64,000 bases of DNA from Glandiceps talaboti (taxonomy: Eukaryota; Hemichordata; Enteropneusta; Spengelidae), in assembly GCF_964340395.1 (NCBI RefSeq), contig NC_135567.1, positions 20,507,806 to 20,571,805 on the forward strand. Reading direction: 5' to 3'. The stretch's first letter is position 1, and every line of letters begins with the position of its first letter. Of this stretch, positions 23,176 to 34,900 are shown in pieces. The notes below the pieces were generated by a model. That model did not search any database, was not told where the DNA came from, and worked only from the letters and a program-made list of their open reading frames with translations. Both the position numbers and the translations under genes were made by a program.

Positions 23176-24534
23176 GGTAGAGTTGGACAATCCAACTCAA
23201 AGTATATGTATATATAAGATCATTTTCTTATTGATTTCCCACAACATTATAAAAAGAGAGAGAGAGGTTTTATTTTCTTCTTTGTCATTGAAATGTGCTT
23301 GTTTTCATTCCTTAAAGTGGTCATATGGATGAGAATTGGGTATTTATTTTGGATTTTTAATTTATAAAACAATTTTATCATGATTTCCTACTTGACAAAT
23401 TAATGTGAAACAACATATACCATATATTCTTTGTAACTGAATACATTGCAAAAAGCTTAAAAATGTGGAAAAATGTTTGTTATTGTATGTACAATAACAA
23501 AGATTGTACACATTCATCAATCATTGGTGTCCCCACAGGGTGCAACGAGCATAAAATTGATTGATTGATCAATTGATTGATTGATTGATTGATTTGGTTG
23601 AATGATTGAATAAAGTCAATATCACACAAAAAATAAGTTTTATTTCACACCAAAGATCAATAATTAAATCGACCAATCATTCAACCATATAATAAATCAA
23701 TCATAAATCAATCGATCGCTCAATCAATTACATGCTTGCTGCCCCCTGTGCTATGCCTAATAAATTGTCCAATCTTTAAATTATGTTTCTGCATCAAATG
23801 GAGAAAAAGATCTAGAAATGAAAAGCTAGTACCAAAGTTCTGCCATTAGCACCATGTTTTATTGGAATCAGTAATACAACTCTCTTTAGATGGTGATGAA
23901 ATCATGCATAGTCATAGTTACTGAATAAAGATAAACACATTTATTGACAAATTAAACAAAATTATTCAACTCAATCACAGTAATCTCGTCCACTACAGAC
24001 ATTGTAAACCACTAGTCTCTTTATGATAGTATTTAACAGATGTCACTCTATTAATACTCATATCCCATATCTGTGATATCTCAGTGGTTAAGCCAGAACT
24101 TCACTTTTTGTTGTGGCAGCAGAAATACAAACAAATGTATGTGCTCTGAACATCGTCTGATATATTTTGATTTTGATTTTCTTAGCAAATATGATAAATT
24201 TTACATCATAATCATTAGTTTCTCTTTGAAAACTAACATTTTACAGGTGAAAATACTGCAAAACAATAATAAATTGTTACCCAAGCTTTTTTATCTTGTT
24301 GTTGTTTTTTTATCCGTCCTTTTATTCTTTCTTTTTTTCACCTTCTAGTTAGGAGTGCTCCTGAACAGTTATATTCCAATGTTCTTAGTGTCAAGTGTTA
24401 TATATCCAATTCAGTTGTTTACTTTCCCTGTTTGTAACAGATTCTGTTTGTCCACAGTCTGATGTCAGCAGTTGTATGACATGTTTGTAACAAGTTCCAT
24501 TCATCCACAGTTCACAGTCGTAACTCATTTGGCC
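23176..24534. other. Intergenic DNA with (ATTG)n repeats; 3' region of zinc-finger gene A
   Basis: No gene is seen. Opposed (GATT)n and (AATC)n blocks at 23555-23595 and 23650-23730 form an imperfect palindrome. TTTATT at 24321-24326 reads AATAAA on the minus strand, 209 bp downstream of the zinc-finger A stop codon, and is its likely poly(A) signal. Confidence 0.6.
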
Positions 24535-26943
24535 CTAATTGATAATTTCAATGATGGTATATGATTTATCTGGCTTCTTCAGTCTATTACAGGGTTTCTT
24601 GCGGTTTTCATGGTATTTTAAGTTGTGTTTATTATGAAATCCTTTACCACAACGAGTACACACAAAGGTTGGCTTACTATCATGTATCCTGGCATGTATT
24701 TTTAGACTACCTTTATGAGCTGATGTAAAAGAACAACGGTCACACTTGAACGATTTCACTGTTGAATGTTTGCCCATATGAGCATCACAACGAGATTTAA
24801 TGCCAAACTTTCGCCCACAAACATTACATATATATTTGTTACCATGGTTACCTTTCATGTGTTGCTTTAGGCCTTGGGCTGAGCTCAAAGTCTTAGAGCA
24901 AACTGAACATTGGAATTTAATGGTGCCATGTGACTGCTCATGTGATAATAAACCCTTGTAAGAGCGTGGTTTAAAACCACATAATTTGCATATTTTCAAA
25001 GGTACATTTGTATGGGAGACCATGTGTTCCTTCAGTTTCGCCCGCTCCAAATAGCCTTTGTAACACACTGTACATTTGAATGGAAATTTACCAGTATGGA
25101 ATCTGATCATGTGTCTTCTCATACCAGTTTTACTCTGGTACATCTTTGAACAGTCTGGGAAGGTGCACTTTAGCTCTTCAGTTGCTGAAGTTGATGGAGT
25201 CATCTTTGGCTGCTCTTTATAACTGGTGCTTGTGTCCAACTGGACAGGATGATTAGGTACATCAGATTCAGTGCTGGCTATTTTGGTATCAGGAACATCA
25301 GATTCTGTACTTGCTATTTTGGTATCAGGTACATCAGATTCTGTACTTGCTATTTTGGTATCAGGTGCATCAGATTCTGTCCTTGCTATTTTAGCATTAG
25401 ATATATTAGATTCTGTGCTGGCATCCCAAATGTCTGAAGTATCAGTGTGTTTGCCAAGACTCTGAACACCTTGTCCTGTATATGTTTTTTTCTGTGAATG
25501 ACTATCATTATCATTTTGGTATCTTTTTAAACATTTACCATAATATATAAACACATGACTTTTTTGATTGTCATGACAATGTAAATGCGTCGTCAATTCA
25601 TTACTTGATTGGAAGCTATCTTTGCACTCATTACAATGGAATGGTTGGTCCAGGTTGTGAATTTTTTGATGCATTTTCAGCTGTTCCCTTGTGTCGAAAG
25701 TTTTGCTGCATACAATACATTTAAATACTTGTAGAATTTGAATTCCTTGGTTGTACGTCACACTTAAATCTGACAACAATGATGGTGATAGGGCTAGGTT
25801 TGCTTGCTCTATTTTGATGGGAAATGGCTGACTTTCCACTGGCTTTACAGTATGGTCTTCCACTGCTATGTCATCACTTTTGGTGTACAGAGTTGTTTGC
25901 TTTGTTCCTGCTATGTCATCACTTTTTGTGTACAGAATTGTTTGCTGTGTTTCCACTATGTCATCACTTTTTGTGTACAGAGTTGTTTGCTTTGTTCCTG
26001 CTATGTCATCACTTTTTGTGTACAGAGTTGTTTGCTTTGTTCCTGCTATGTAATCACTTTTTGTGTACAGAGTTGTTTGTTCTGTTTCAGCTATGTCATC
26101 ACTTTTTGTGTACAGAGTCGTTTGCCCTGTTTCCACTATGTCATCACTTTTTGTGTACAGAGTTGTTTGCTTTGTTTCCACTATGTCATCACTTTTTGTG
26201 TACAGAGTCGTTTGCTGTGTTTCTGCTATGTCAGTGTCTACCTGACTAGGCACTCCATACAAGTAATAGATGTCTGTCGTATTATCACGTTGACAATTCA
26301 AGGTTGACATGATATCACTTTCAGTGCATGTAAATTCATGTGTTGCATCTACCATGTCATCACTTTCTGTGCTCAGAAATGTGTGCTTTGTTTTTGTGAT
26401 GTCATCACTTTTAGTGCTTATAACTTTTGGCTCTGCATTCAACATGTCATCATTTCCAGTACTCAGATAATTGTTCTTTGCCACTGTGATGTCATCAGTT
26501 CTGGGATATATAACTTTTTGCTTTGTCCCTATGATGTCATAACTTCCAGTGCTCATTACTTCATGCATTGTCCCTATGACGTCATCACTTCCAGTGCTCA
26601 TTACTTTATACTTTGTCTCTCTGATGTCATCACTATCAGTGGTCTTCACTTCATACTTTGTACCTGTGACGTCATCACTTTGTGTGCACACAACTCTATA
26701 ACATGTCTTGGACACATCTTCACACTCAAACCCAACACTGTGTGGCTCTGTCTTCACAATGGTATGGCTACTCTCCATATCTGTACTACTAGTCTCCACA
26801 GACAGAGATGACATATTTCCATATTGACAATCAGTATTATTTTCAGTTTTTACTTTAATGTGTTCAGTACACACACTAGCATATGATGTCTCCAACTTCT
26901 CCTGACATTCAGACTTTACTTTTATATCCGGATCCACCATCAT
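24535..26943 (-). CDS. C2H2 zinc-finger protein A, intron-free, 802 aa
   Basis: Probable nuclear DNA-binding regulator. The ORF is uninterrupted from ATG 26943 to TAA 24535. The N-terminus carries sumoylation-type motifs (IKVKSE, IKVKTE, IVKTEP), followed by an acidic region with repeated SDD(I/V) units. This includes eight near-identical 15-residue units of the LYTKSDDI(V/A)ETKQTT type (about residues 235-360). Two C2H2 fingers follow at about 408-455 (CIVCSKTF, CNECKDSF), then a linker with four ASTESDVPDTKI units, then seven fingers at about 590-795 (CTFPDCSKMY, CTVCYKGY, CKLCGF, CSVCSKTL, CNVCGRKF, CDRCSFTS, CTRCGKGF). The last finger ends in Cys rather than His (C2HC). It is paralogous to protein B on the opposite strand through the first ~70 residues and the upstream DNA. 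No KRAB, BTB or SCAN domain is recognised. Its targets cannot be inferred. Confidence 0.9.
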   Translation of the reverse strand: MMVDPDIKVKSECQEKLETSYASVCTEHIKVKTENNTDCQYGNMSSLSVETSSTDMESSHTIVKTEPHSVGFECEDVSKTCYRVVCTQSDDVTGTKYEVKTTDSDDIRETKYKVMSTGSDDVIGTMHEVMSTGSYDIIGTKQKVIYPRTDDITVAKNNYLSTGNDDMLNAEPKVISTKSDDITKTKHTFLSTESDDMVDATHEFTCTESDIMSTLNCQRDNTTDIYYLYGVPSQVDTDIAETQQTTLYTKSDDIVETKQTTLYTKSDDIVETGQTTLYTKSDDIAETEQTTLYTKSDYIAGTKQTTLYTKSDDIAGTKQTTLYTKSDDIVETQQTILYTKSDDIAGTKQTTLYTKSDDIAVEDHTVKPVESQPFPIKIEQANLALSPSLLSDLSVTYNQGIQILQVFKCIVCSKTFDTREQLKMHQKIHNLDQPFHCNECKDSFQSSNELTTHLHCHDNQKSHVFIYYGKCLKRYQNDNDSHSQKKTYTGQGVQSLGKHTDTSDIWDASTESNISNAKIARTESDAPDTKIASTESDVPDTKIASTESDVPDTKIASTESDVPNHPVQLDTSTSYKEQPKMTPSTSATEELKCTFPDCSKMYQSKTGMRRHMIRFHTGKFPFKCTVCYKGYLERAKLKEHMVSHTNVPLKICKLCGFKPRSYKGLLSHEQSHGTIKFQCSVCSKTLSSAQGLKQHMKGNHGNKYICNVCGRKFGIKSRCDAHMGKHSTVKSFKCDRCSFTSAHKGSLKIHARIHDSKPTFVCTRCGKGFHNKHNLKYHENRKKPCNRLKKPDKSYTIIEIIN

Positions 26944-28906
26944 GACAAGATATCAATGACAGAGCCCAACAATACAGCTTTCACATTGACTGTGAACAGC
27001 GCCCTCTTGAGACAAGATAACAATAGTAGTTGATAAGCCCTTAATATGAAAAAGACATAAAATGGGAAATTATTATTATTTGTAAGCATAAATTATGATA
27101 TGAAAGAACCCCGTGATGTGCAAGTGTAAGGGAAACACCGAGCGTCGCAGTAAGACGTAAACGAATGGTTAACCGTATGTGATCGATGAGGGCGCACAGT
27201 ACAAGGATATTCGAGTACAAATTATGCAGTAGGTATAACAAAACAACCATTTTAGCGATGTGAAGCGCCTAGGACTGTAAGAGAGTCGAGTCTAGTGCAC
27301 AGACTGCAAGTAGGACTACAAAATGTAGGCTGATACAGGATAGCATGATCAAAGATAAACTTATAATTTTTATGTGATCATTATTCGTTCCAAGTAACGA
27401 CATCGACTTACCGTTAAGTTATTGCTACTCTATGGCAGGTTGTACAAATGATACATGCTAGTATAGCTTGCTCTACATAGTACATGCACTCAAAAACCGT
27501 GGTACACTGATCGTGTACTCTCTGGCCGGTCGTCGAATAATTCAATTTGCAGAGCGCCCTCGTAGGTTGTGACCCGAGATTACTAATAGGTCAAATCACT
27601 GTACTAAACAAATATCCGAATATCCGAATGCATGTACATGTGAAAGTTTGGCGGAAATCATTATTCATATACATCACATATATGATAAATGATATGAATT
27701 GAAACCTACATTTGGGTAAGTATAAGTAAGGAGGTATAAGGGAGGTGAAGGTTAATAAATGCCGGGTGATTGTTAGCTCTCTGGATAAATACGCTGTGGG
27801 GTTGACTCGTACTCGTCGATCGTCGTCACTCAGGGCATCGAGATCGTCAGAGATCCAAGAAGACGAGTCGAAACCCCGCCCTGCTGCGTACATATCCAGA
27901 ACTAGGTGATTGCCTGTCTATCTGTCAGTCTGTAGATCTGTCTGTCACTGTGCCAGGCTGTCTGCCTGCCTGTGTCTCTATGTCTGTTTGTCTCTGTCTC
28001 TAGCTGTCTGTCTTTCTGTCTCTGTCGATCATCTAAAAAATGTCCTTTTTAGTCCCCGCCGGACGAAGTCCGGACAGGGACTTATGGTTTATGTTCCGTC
28101 TGTCTGTGCGTCCGTCCGTCCGTCCGTCCGTCCACAACCGTTTCTTGGAGATGCCTGGACCGATTTTTTTTCATTTGCATAAATTAAGACTTTTTGGTAA
28201 TTAGGCAATATCTGCTAAATGTAAGCTTTGAAATAATTTAGTACATATAATTATTGATGTAGCTCGTAATTCAGTGTATGGAATCATTTGCATAATTATA
28301 GAATCATTTGCATAATTAATGATATTCAGGTAATTAGGTACATTATAAAGCATCACATTTTTTTAACGTGGTATACACATTGCTTATAACAAATTGTAAA
28401 TTAATTAAAGCATGATTATGTGGTTTTTTACTTTTAATGAGTCATTCAGCCCAATGGGAAGGAGGGAGGGAGGGAGGGTAGATATCCTTCACCAACAGTG
28501 GGAGGGCACATAATAGCTAAACACCCTCCCCACATGTCAAAAAATGTGTACACTGAAAGTGATAACATAGCAAGAACATATAAAAGTGAATCTGCTCACT
28601 TGTGCTTGCACTGTTTACTGCTGCACTTTCACTTGCTACATACCCTTATGAAAGTAGTGCCACAGAGAACACTGCAAGCACTAGTCTTGTGCAGATATCC
28701 TGAGTATGCCACACTTGCACTAATGCATCATGGGATTGTGTCATATTATCAGTCACAAACACTCATTATTTTCCTTTTGTTTTTCATTATAAGGGTTCAT
28801 CAAACAACACTGACTGTTATTGTTATCTCGTCCAAAGAGGGCGCTGTTCACAGTCAATGTGAAAGCTACATGTATTGTTGGGCTCTGTTATTGTTATCGT
28901 GTCACG
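26944..28906. promoter_or_regulatory. Divergent intergenic region between zinc-finger genes A and B
   Basis: 1.96 kb between the two start codons. The first ~100 bp on each side are homologous inverted arms: minus strand 27035-26944 and plus strand 28815-28906 share AGAGGGCGCTGTTCACAGTC, AATGTGAAAGCT and TATTGTTGGGCTCTGT, so promoter or 5'UTR DNA was duplicated together with the N-terminus. An AGAGGGCGCTG word, resembling the right half of a CTCF site, lies about 70 bp upstream of each ATG. Further features are GTCT repeats at 27905-28030, the GTCCGTCC element at 28050-28140, and a G-quadruplex-type run (GGGAGGGAGGGAGGG) near 28463-28480. No TATA box is assigned with confidence. Confidence 0.65.
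28050..28160 (+). repeat. Repeat with CCGGACGAAGTCCGG hairpin and (GTCC)n
   Basis: The block reads AGTCCCCGCCGGACGAAGTC, CGGACAGGGACTTATGG, then CCGTCTGTCTGTGCGTCC and GTCC repeats. The perfect stem CCGGAC/GTCCGG and the outer AGTCCC/GGGACT pair make a strong hairpin. Repeats of this style are familiar to me from marine invertebrate genomes, but the family name is not recalled. Confidence 0.6.
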
Positions 28907-31900
28907 ATGGTGGATCCGGATATAAAAGTAAAGTCTGAATGTCAGGAGAAGTTGGAAATGTCATATGCTAGTGTGTGTACTGAACACATTAAAGTAAAAA
29001 CTGAAAATAATACTGATTGTCACTATGGAAATATGTCATCTCTGTCTGTGGAGACTAGTAGTACAGATATGGAGAGTATCCATACCATTGTGAAGACAGA
29101 GCCACACAGTGTTGGGTTTGAGTGTGAAGATGTGTCCGAGATATGTCATAGAGTTGTGGTCACACAAAGTGATGACATCACAGGTATAAAGTATGAAGTG
29201 ACGACCACTGAAAGTGATGACATCACAGAGACAAAGCATGAAATAATGAGCACAGAAAGTGGTGAAATGATACATATAAAATATGTAGTAATGAGCACTG
29301 AAAGTGATGACATCATAGAGCCAAAGGATGAAGTAATGAGCACTGAAAGTGATGACATCACAGAGAAACAGCATGAAGTAATGAGCACAGGAAGTGGTGA
29401 TATGATAGAGACAGAGTATGAAGTAATGACCACTGGAAGTGATGACAAAGCAGGTACACATCAAACAACACCATACACAGTCACTGAAAGTGATGGTATA
29501 GCAGAAAAACATCCCACAGCCCTATTTGCAAGCATTGATGATGTCAATGAAATTAAGAAGAATAACGAGATTCAGAACAACACTCTGTGCACAGAAAGTG
29601 ATGATGTCAACGAGATTCAGAACAACACTCTGTGCACAGAAAGTGATGATGTCAACAAGATTCAGAACAACACTCTGTGCACAGAAAGTGATGATGTCAA
29701 CGAGATTCAGAACAACACTCTGTGCACAGAAAGTGATGATGTCAACAAGATTAAGAACAACACACTGTGCACAGAAAGTGATGATGTCAACGAGATTCAG
29801 AACAACACTCTGTGCACAGAAAGTGATGATGTCAATGAGATTCAGAACAACACTCTGTGCACAGAAAGTGATGATGTCAACGAGATTAAGAACAACACAC
29901 TGTGCACAGAAAGTGATGATGTCAACGAGATTCAGAACAACACTCTGTGCACAGAAAGTGATGATGTCAACAAGATTAAGAACAACACTCTGTGCACAGA
30001 AAGTGATGATGTCAACGAGATTAAGAACAACACTCTGTGCACAGAAAGTGATGATGTCAACGAGATTCCGAACAACACACTGTGCACAGAAAGTGATGAT
30101 GTCAACGAGATTCAGAACAACACTCTGTGCACAGAAAGTGATGATGTCAACAAGATTCAGAACAACACTCTGTGCACAGAAAGTGATGATGTCAACAAGA
30201 TTCAGAACAACACTCTGTGCACAGAAAGTAATGATGTCAACAAGATTCAGAACAACACTCTGTGCACAGAAAGTGATGATGTCAACGAGATTCAGAACAA
30301 CACTCTGTGCACAGAAAGTAATGATGTCAACAAGATTCAGAACAACACTCTGTGCACAGAAAGTGATGATGTCAAAGAGATTCAGAACAACACTCTGTGC
30401 ACAGAAAGTAATGATGTCAACAAGATTCAGAACAACACTCTGTGCACAGAAAGTGATGATGTCAAAGAGATTCAGAACAACACTCTGTGCACAGAAAGTA
30501 ATGATGTCAACAAGATTCAGAACAACACTCTGTGCACAGAAAGTGATGATGTCAACGAGATTAAGAACAACACTCTGTGCACAGAAAGTGATGATGTCAA
30601 CGAGATTCAGAACAACACTCTGTGCACAGAAAGTGATGTCAACAAGATTCAGAACAACACTCTGTGCACAGAAAGTGATGGCATCAAAGAGGTAAGCCAC
30701 CAAGAACAATGCACTGAAAATGATGACATCGAAAAAAATAATTTGAGAGTTGTGTGCACAGAAAGTGATGACAGGGCAGAGACACATAACATTGCTGTGT
30801 GCACAGAAAGTGACGACATGCCAGTTAGACAATTCATTCCGAACACATTACAGAGTGAACCATTACCAAATAAAATAAATCAGTTGAAACCAGCCTTGGA
30901 ATCATCATGGCCGCATGATCTAAGTGCTCGACTTTCCACTATCCATAGAATTGAGAAACCATACATATGCGAAATTTGCGACAAAATATTCGACAAACAG
31001 GTTTATTTGAATATACATATGAAGTATCACAAAATTGAAAAGCCCTTTCAATGCAGTGAGTGTAGAAACAAATTCAGATCAAGCGATGAATTGGCAACAC
31101 ATTTACGTTGTCATGACAACAAAAAAGGTCAAGTATTCATATATTACGGTAAAGATTTAAAAAGATGTCAAAAATATAATGATTCACAGAAAAAAACATG
31201 TACAGATCAAGATCTCCAGCGTCTTGGCAAACAGACTAATGCTTCTACTCTTGGAAATGAATTCCGGAATGAAGAAAAAGGTGGGAATGAATTCCAGAAT
31301 GAAGGAAAAGGTGAGAATTCCCTTGGAACTGTGTCTGATGATTCTGACACTGAGAAAGATGATAAGATGACAAGAATGCCAATGGAAGTAGATTTAAGAG
31401 AGAAGAAATCTCAACATTTACAGGAAGTTCAAGGGTCCGATTGTGATGTGGCAAAAAACGTCCAAATTACGAGTGAGAGTAGAAAAAGAGGGAAAATAAG
31501 AAAAAAGAATAAATGGATGTTATCAGTTATGCTGTGTAAGCTGACCAGTAATGCTAAATGTGGAAGTATTTGCTATAAGAAGTCAAAGAACCTGCGTAGA
31601 CGTATCAATTACTGTCCTGATAGTCGCTATAAGTGTAAAATTTGTGGTCAAAAATTTGTTCACGAAGCTCCTTACAATTTGCATCTAACAACTCATTCAG
31701 TATTACAATGTGATATGTGCAATTACACAACAGTTCAAAAACACATGTTAATGAGACATTTAATGACTCATAAGGCTGAAAGGTCAAAGGTTAACATTCA
31801 GATTGGATCTAGTGACAATAAATTATTTCGTTGTGAGTTTTGTAGTTACTTCACAATTGAAGAACGCTACCTAACAAAGCATTTACAAACTCATGAGCCA

Positions 31901-34900
31901 ATTCCATCTTTCATGTGCACACTTTGTGGTAAGATTTTCCATCATAAACGCAATGTTATAGCTCATATAAATGGGAAAAGATGCTGTAAAGTGCAAGCTG
32001 CAAATATTCCTACAAAAGTCAAGTCACCTAAGAGGAAAGCTGACTATTTAAATGAAGACCCAGATTCTGATTCACAGTCTATGAATACACAAGTACCTAA
32101 AATGGTACATCGCAATGGAAAAGAGAGAAGTCATTCAGATGTTAAAATATTTCGTTGTGAGTTTTGTAGTTACTTCACAATTGAAGAACGCAACCTAACA
32201 AAGCATTTACAAACTCATGAGCCAATTCCATCTTTCATGTGCACACTTTGTGGTAAGATTTTCCATCATAAACGCAATGTTATAGCTCATATAAATGGGA
32301 AAAGATGCTGTAAAGTGCAAGCTGCAAATATTTCTACAAAAGTCAAGTCACCTAAGAGGAAAGCTGACTGTTTAAATGAAGACCCAGATTCTGATTCACA
32401 GTCTATGAATACACATGAACCTAAAATGGTACATCGTGTCCAGACTAAATGTGCCAGCGGAAACAACGAAACAGAGCAAAATCATACAGGTTTTAAGTCA
32501 TTCAAATGTGGCTTATGCAATTTTTCCACAGATCATAAAGGTCACATGAAGAGGCATTTAGAAATTCATAGAGCAAGTCCATCATTAATCTGCACCCTTT
32601 GTGGTAGAAGGTTTTCTCATTCAGACCACTATAAAGCCCATGTCAACAGGAATAGTTGTAAACTGCAGACTGCAAACACAACAACAAATGTCAAATCATC
32701 TAAAAGGAAAGCTGATGATTTAGATGACGCCAATGATACAGATTGTTACACGAATCGACCTAAAATGGTAAAGGGGATCCGTACTGGTTTTAACAGTGGA
32801 AATAGTGAGAGACAGAGACATGAGAACAATTTAATACCATTTGTTGTATTACATGATATAAAACGTATTAATACTAATAAAGGACTATCTGAAGTGGATG
32901 CAGACATTAAGTGGAGCAGTTACGACAGAAACAGTGACTTTAAAAAAAGTAGAAAGTTGTCTAAGATAGTTACGTTTCCATGTACTGCTACCAAAGTATC
33001 TACTGGTGTCTCTTGTGACTTATCAGTGTCTGGTCATTCTGGCATTAAAATATCTCATAAGATGTCAGTAGTTTCATTGCCCTCTACTACGACGACTACT
33101 AGTGTCAGCACAGCTGCTAAGATGCTGATTGTTTCATTGCCATCTACTACTAGGACTACCAGTACTAGTGTCAGCACAGCTGCTAAGATGCCGAGTGTTT
33201 CATTGCCATCTACTACTAGGACTACCAGTACTAGTGTCAGCACAGCTGCTAAGATGCCAAGTGTTTCATTGCCATCTACTACTAGGACTACCAGTACTAG
33301 TGTCAGCACAGCTGCTAAGATGCCGAGTGTTTCATTCCCATCTACTACTAGGACCGCTGATACTAGTGTCAGCACAGCTGCTAAGATGCCGAGTGTTTCA
33401 TTGCCATCTACTACTAGGACTACCAGTACTAGTGTCAGCACAGCTGCTAAGATGCCGAGTGTTTCATTGCCATCTACTACTAGGACTACCCGTACTAGTG
33501 TCAGCACAGCTGCTAAGATGCCGAGTGTTTCATTGCCATCTACTACTAGGACTACTAGTACTAGTGTCAGCACAGCTGCTAAGATGCTGATTGTTTCATT
33601 GCCATCTACTACTAGGACTACCAGTACTAGTGTCAGCACAGCTGCTAAGATGCCGAGTGTTTCATTGCCATCTACTACTAGGACTACCAGTACTAGTGTC
33701 AGCACAGCTGCTAAGATGCCAAGTGTTTCATTGCCATCTACTACTAGGACTACCAGTACTAGTGTCAGCACAGCTGCTAAGATGCCGAGTGTTTCATTCC
33801 CATCTACTACTAGGACCGCTGATACTAGTGTCAGCACAGCTGCTAAGATGCCGAGTGTTTCATTGCCATCTACTACTAGGACTACCAGTACTAGTGTCAG
33901 CACAGCTGCTAAGATGCCAAGTGTTTCATTGCCATCTACTACTAGGTCTACCGATACTAGTGTCAGCACAGCTGCTAAGATGCCAAGTGTTTCATTGCCA
34001 TCTACTTCTAGGACTACCAGTACGAGTGTCAGCACAGCTGCTAAGATGCCGAGTGTTTCATTGCCATCTACTACTAGGACTACCAGTACTAGTGTCAGCA
34101 CAGCTGCTAAGATGCCGAGTGTTTCATTGCGATCTACTTCGACAACTACTAGTGTCAGCACAGCTGCTAAGATGCCGAGTGTTTCATTGCGATCTACTTC
34201 AACAACTACTAGTGTCAGCACAGCTGCTAAGATGCTGAGTGTTTCATTGCGATCTACTTCGACAACTACTAGTGTCAGCACAGCTGCTAAGATGCCGAGT
34301 GTTTCATTACCATCAACTAGAACTACTAGTGTCAGCACAGCTGCTATGATGCCAAGCGTTTCATTGCCATCTACTTCTAGGACTACCGATACTAGCATCA
34401 GCATAGCTGCTAAGATGCCAAGTGTTTCATTGAGATCTACTTCTAGGACTACCGGTACAAGCGTCACATGTAATTCATCCATAGCTGAACAGGATGATGT
34501 TAACAATGGTGATGACATTCAACTTCAGTCCAGAAATTTGACCAGTCTGGAAAAAGGTGGAAGTACATTGTATCCACTTGTTTTGCTACATGATGTGAAG
34601 AAAGTTAGGATGAATGACACCAAGTGTTGTCTAGACAACAAAGATGACAACAAATCTTCTTCAGATCAGGACTGTCACAGTAGAGAAAATGTGTATGAAA
34701 GCAAAGAATACTGTAAATACCCTCTTGTTGTACTTCATGATTTGTATGGCAAGAGCAAAGTCAGGACTGACAAAATGAAGTGTCAATCCAAGAAATATGT
34801 CTGTGAGTCAGACAAACCATACAAATTGAACACATCCTGTGAATCGAACAAAACCCATGTATTGAATTTTGAATTGCACTCACCCAATGAACCAGACACT

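Noticed and set aside
29522-30832. 436-aa minus ORF and 389-aa second plus ORF over the 45-bp repeats of gene B
   Set aside because: Shadow frames of the 45-bp coding repeat; the chosen frame joins zinc fingers on the far side and matches paralogue A at the N-terminus.
33055-34518. 487-aa minus ORF and FHCHLLLGLP-type plus ORFs
   Set aside because: Shadow frames of the 66-bp repeat in gene B.
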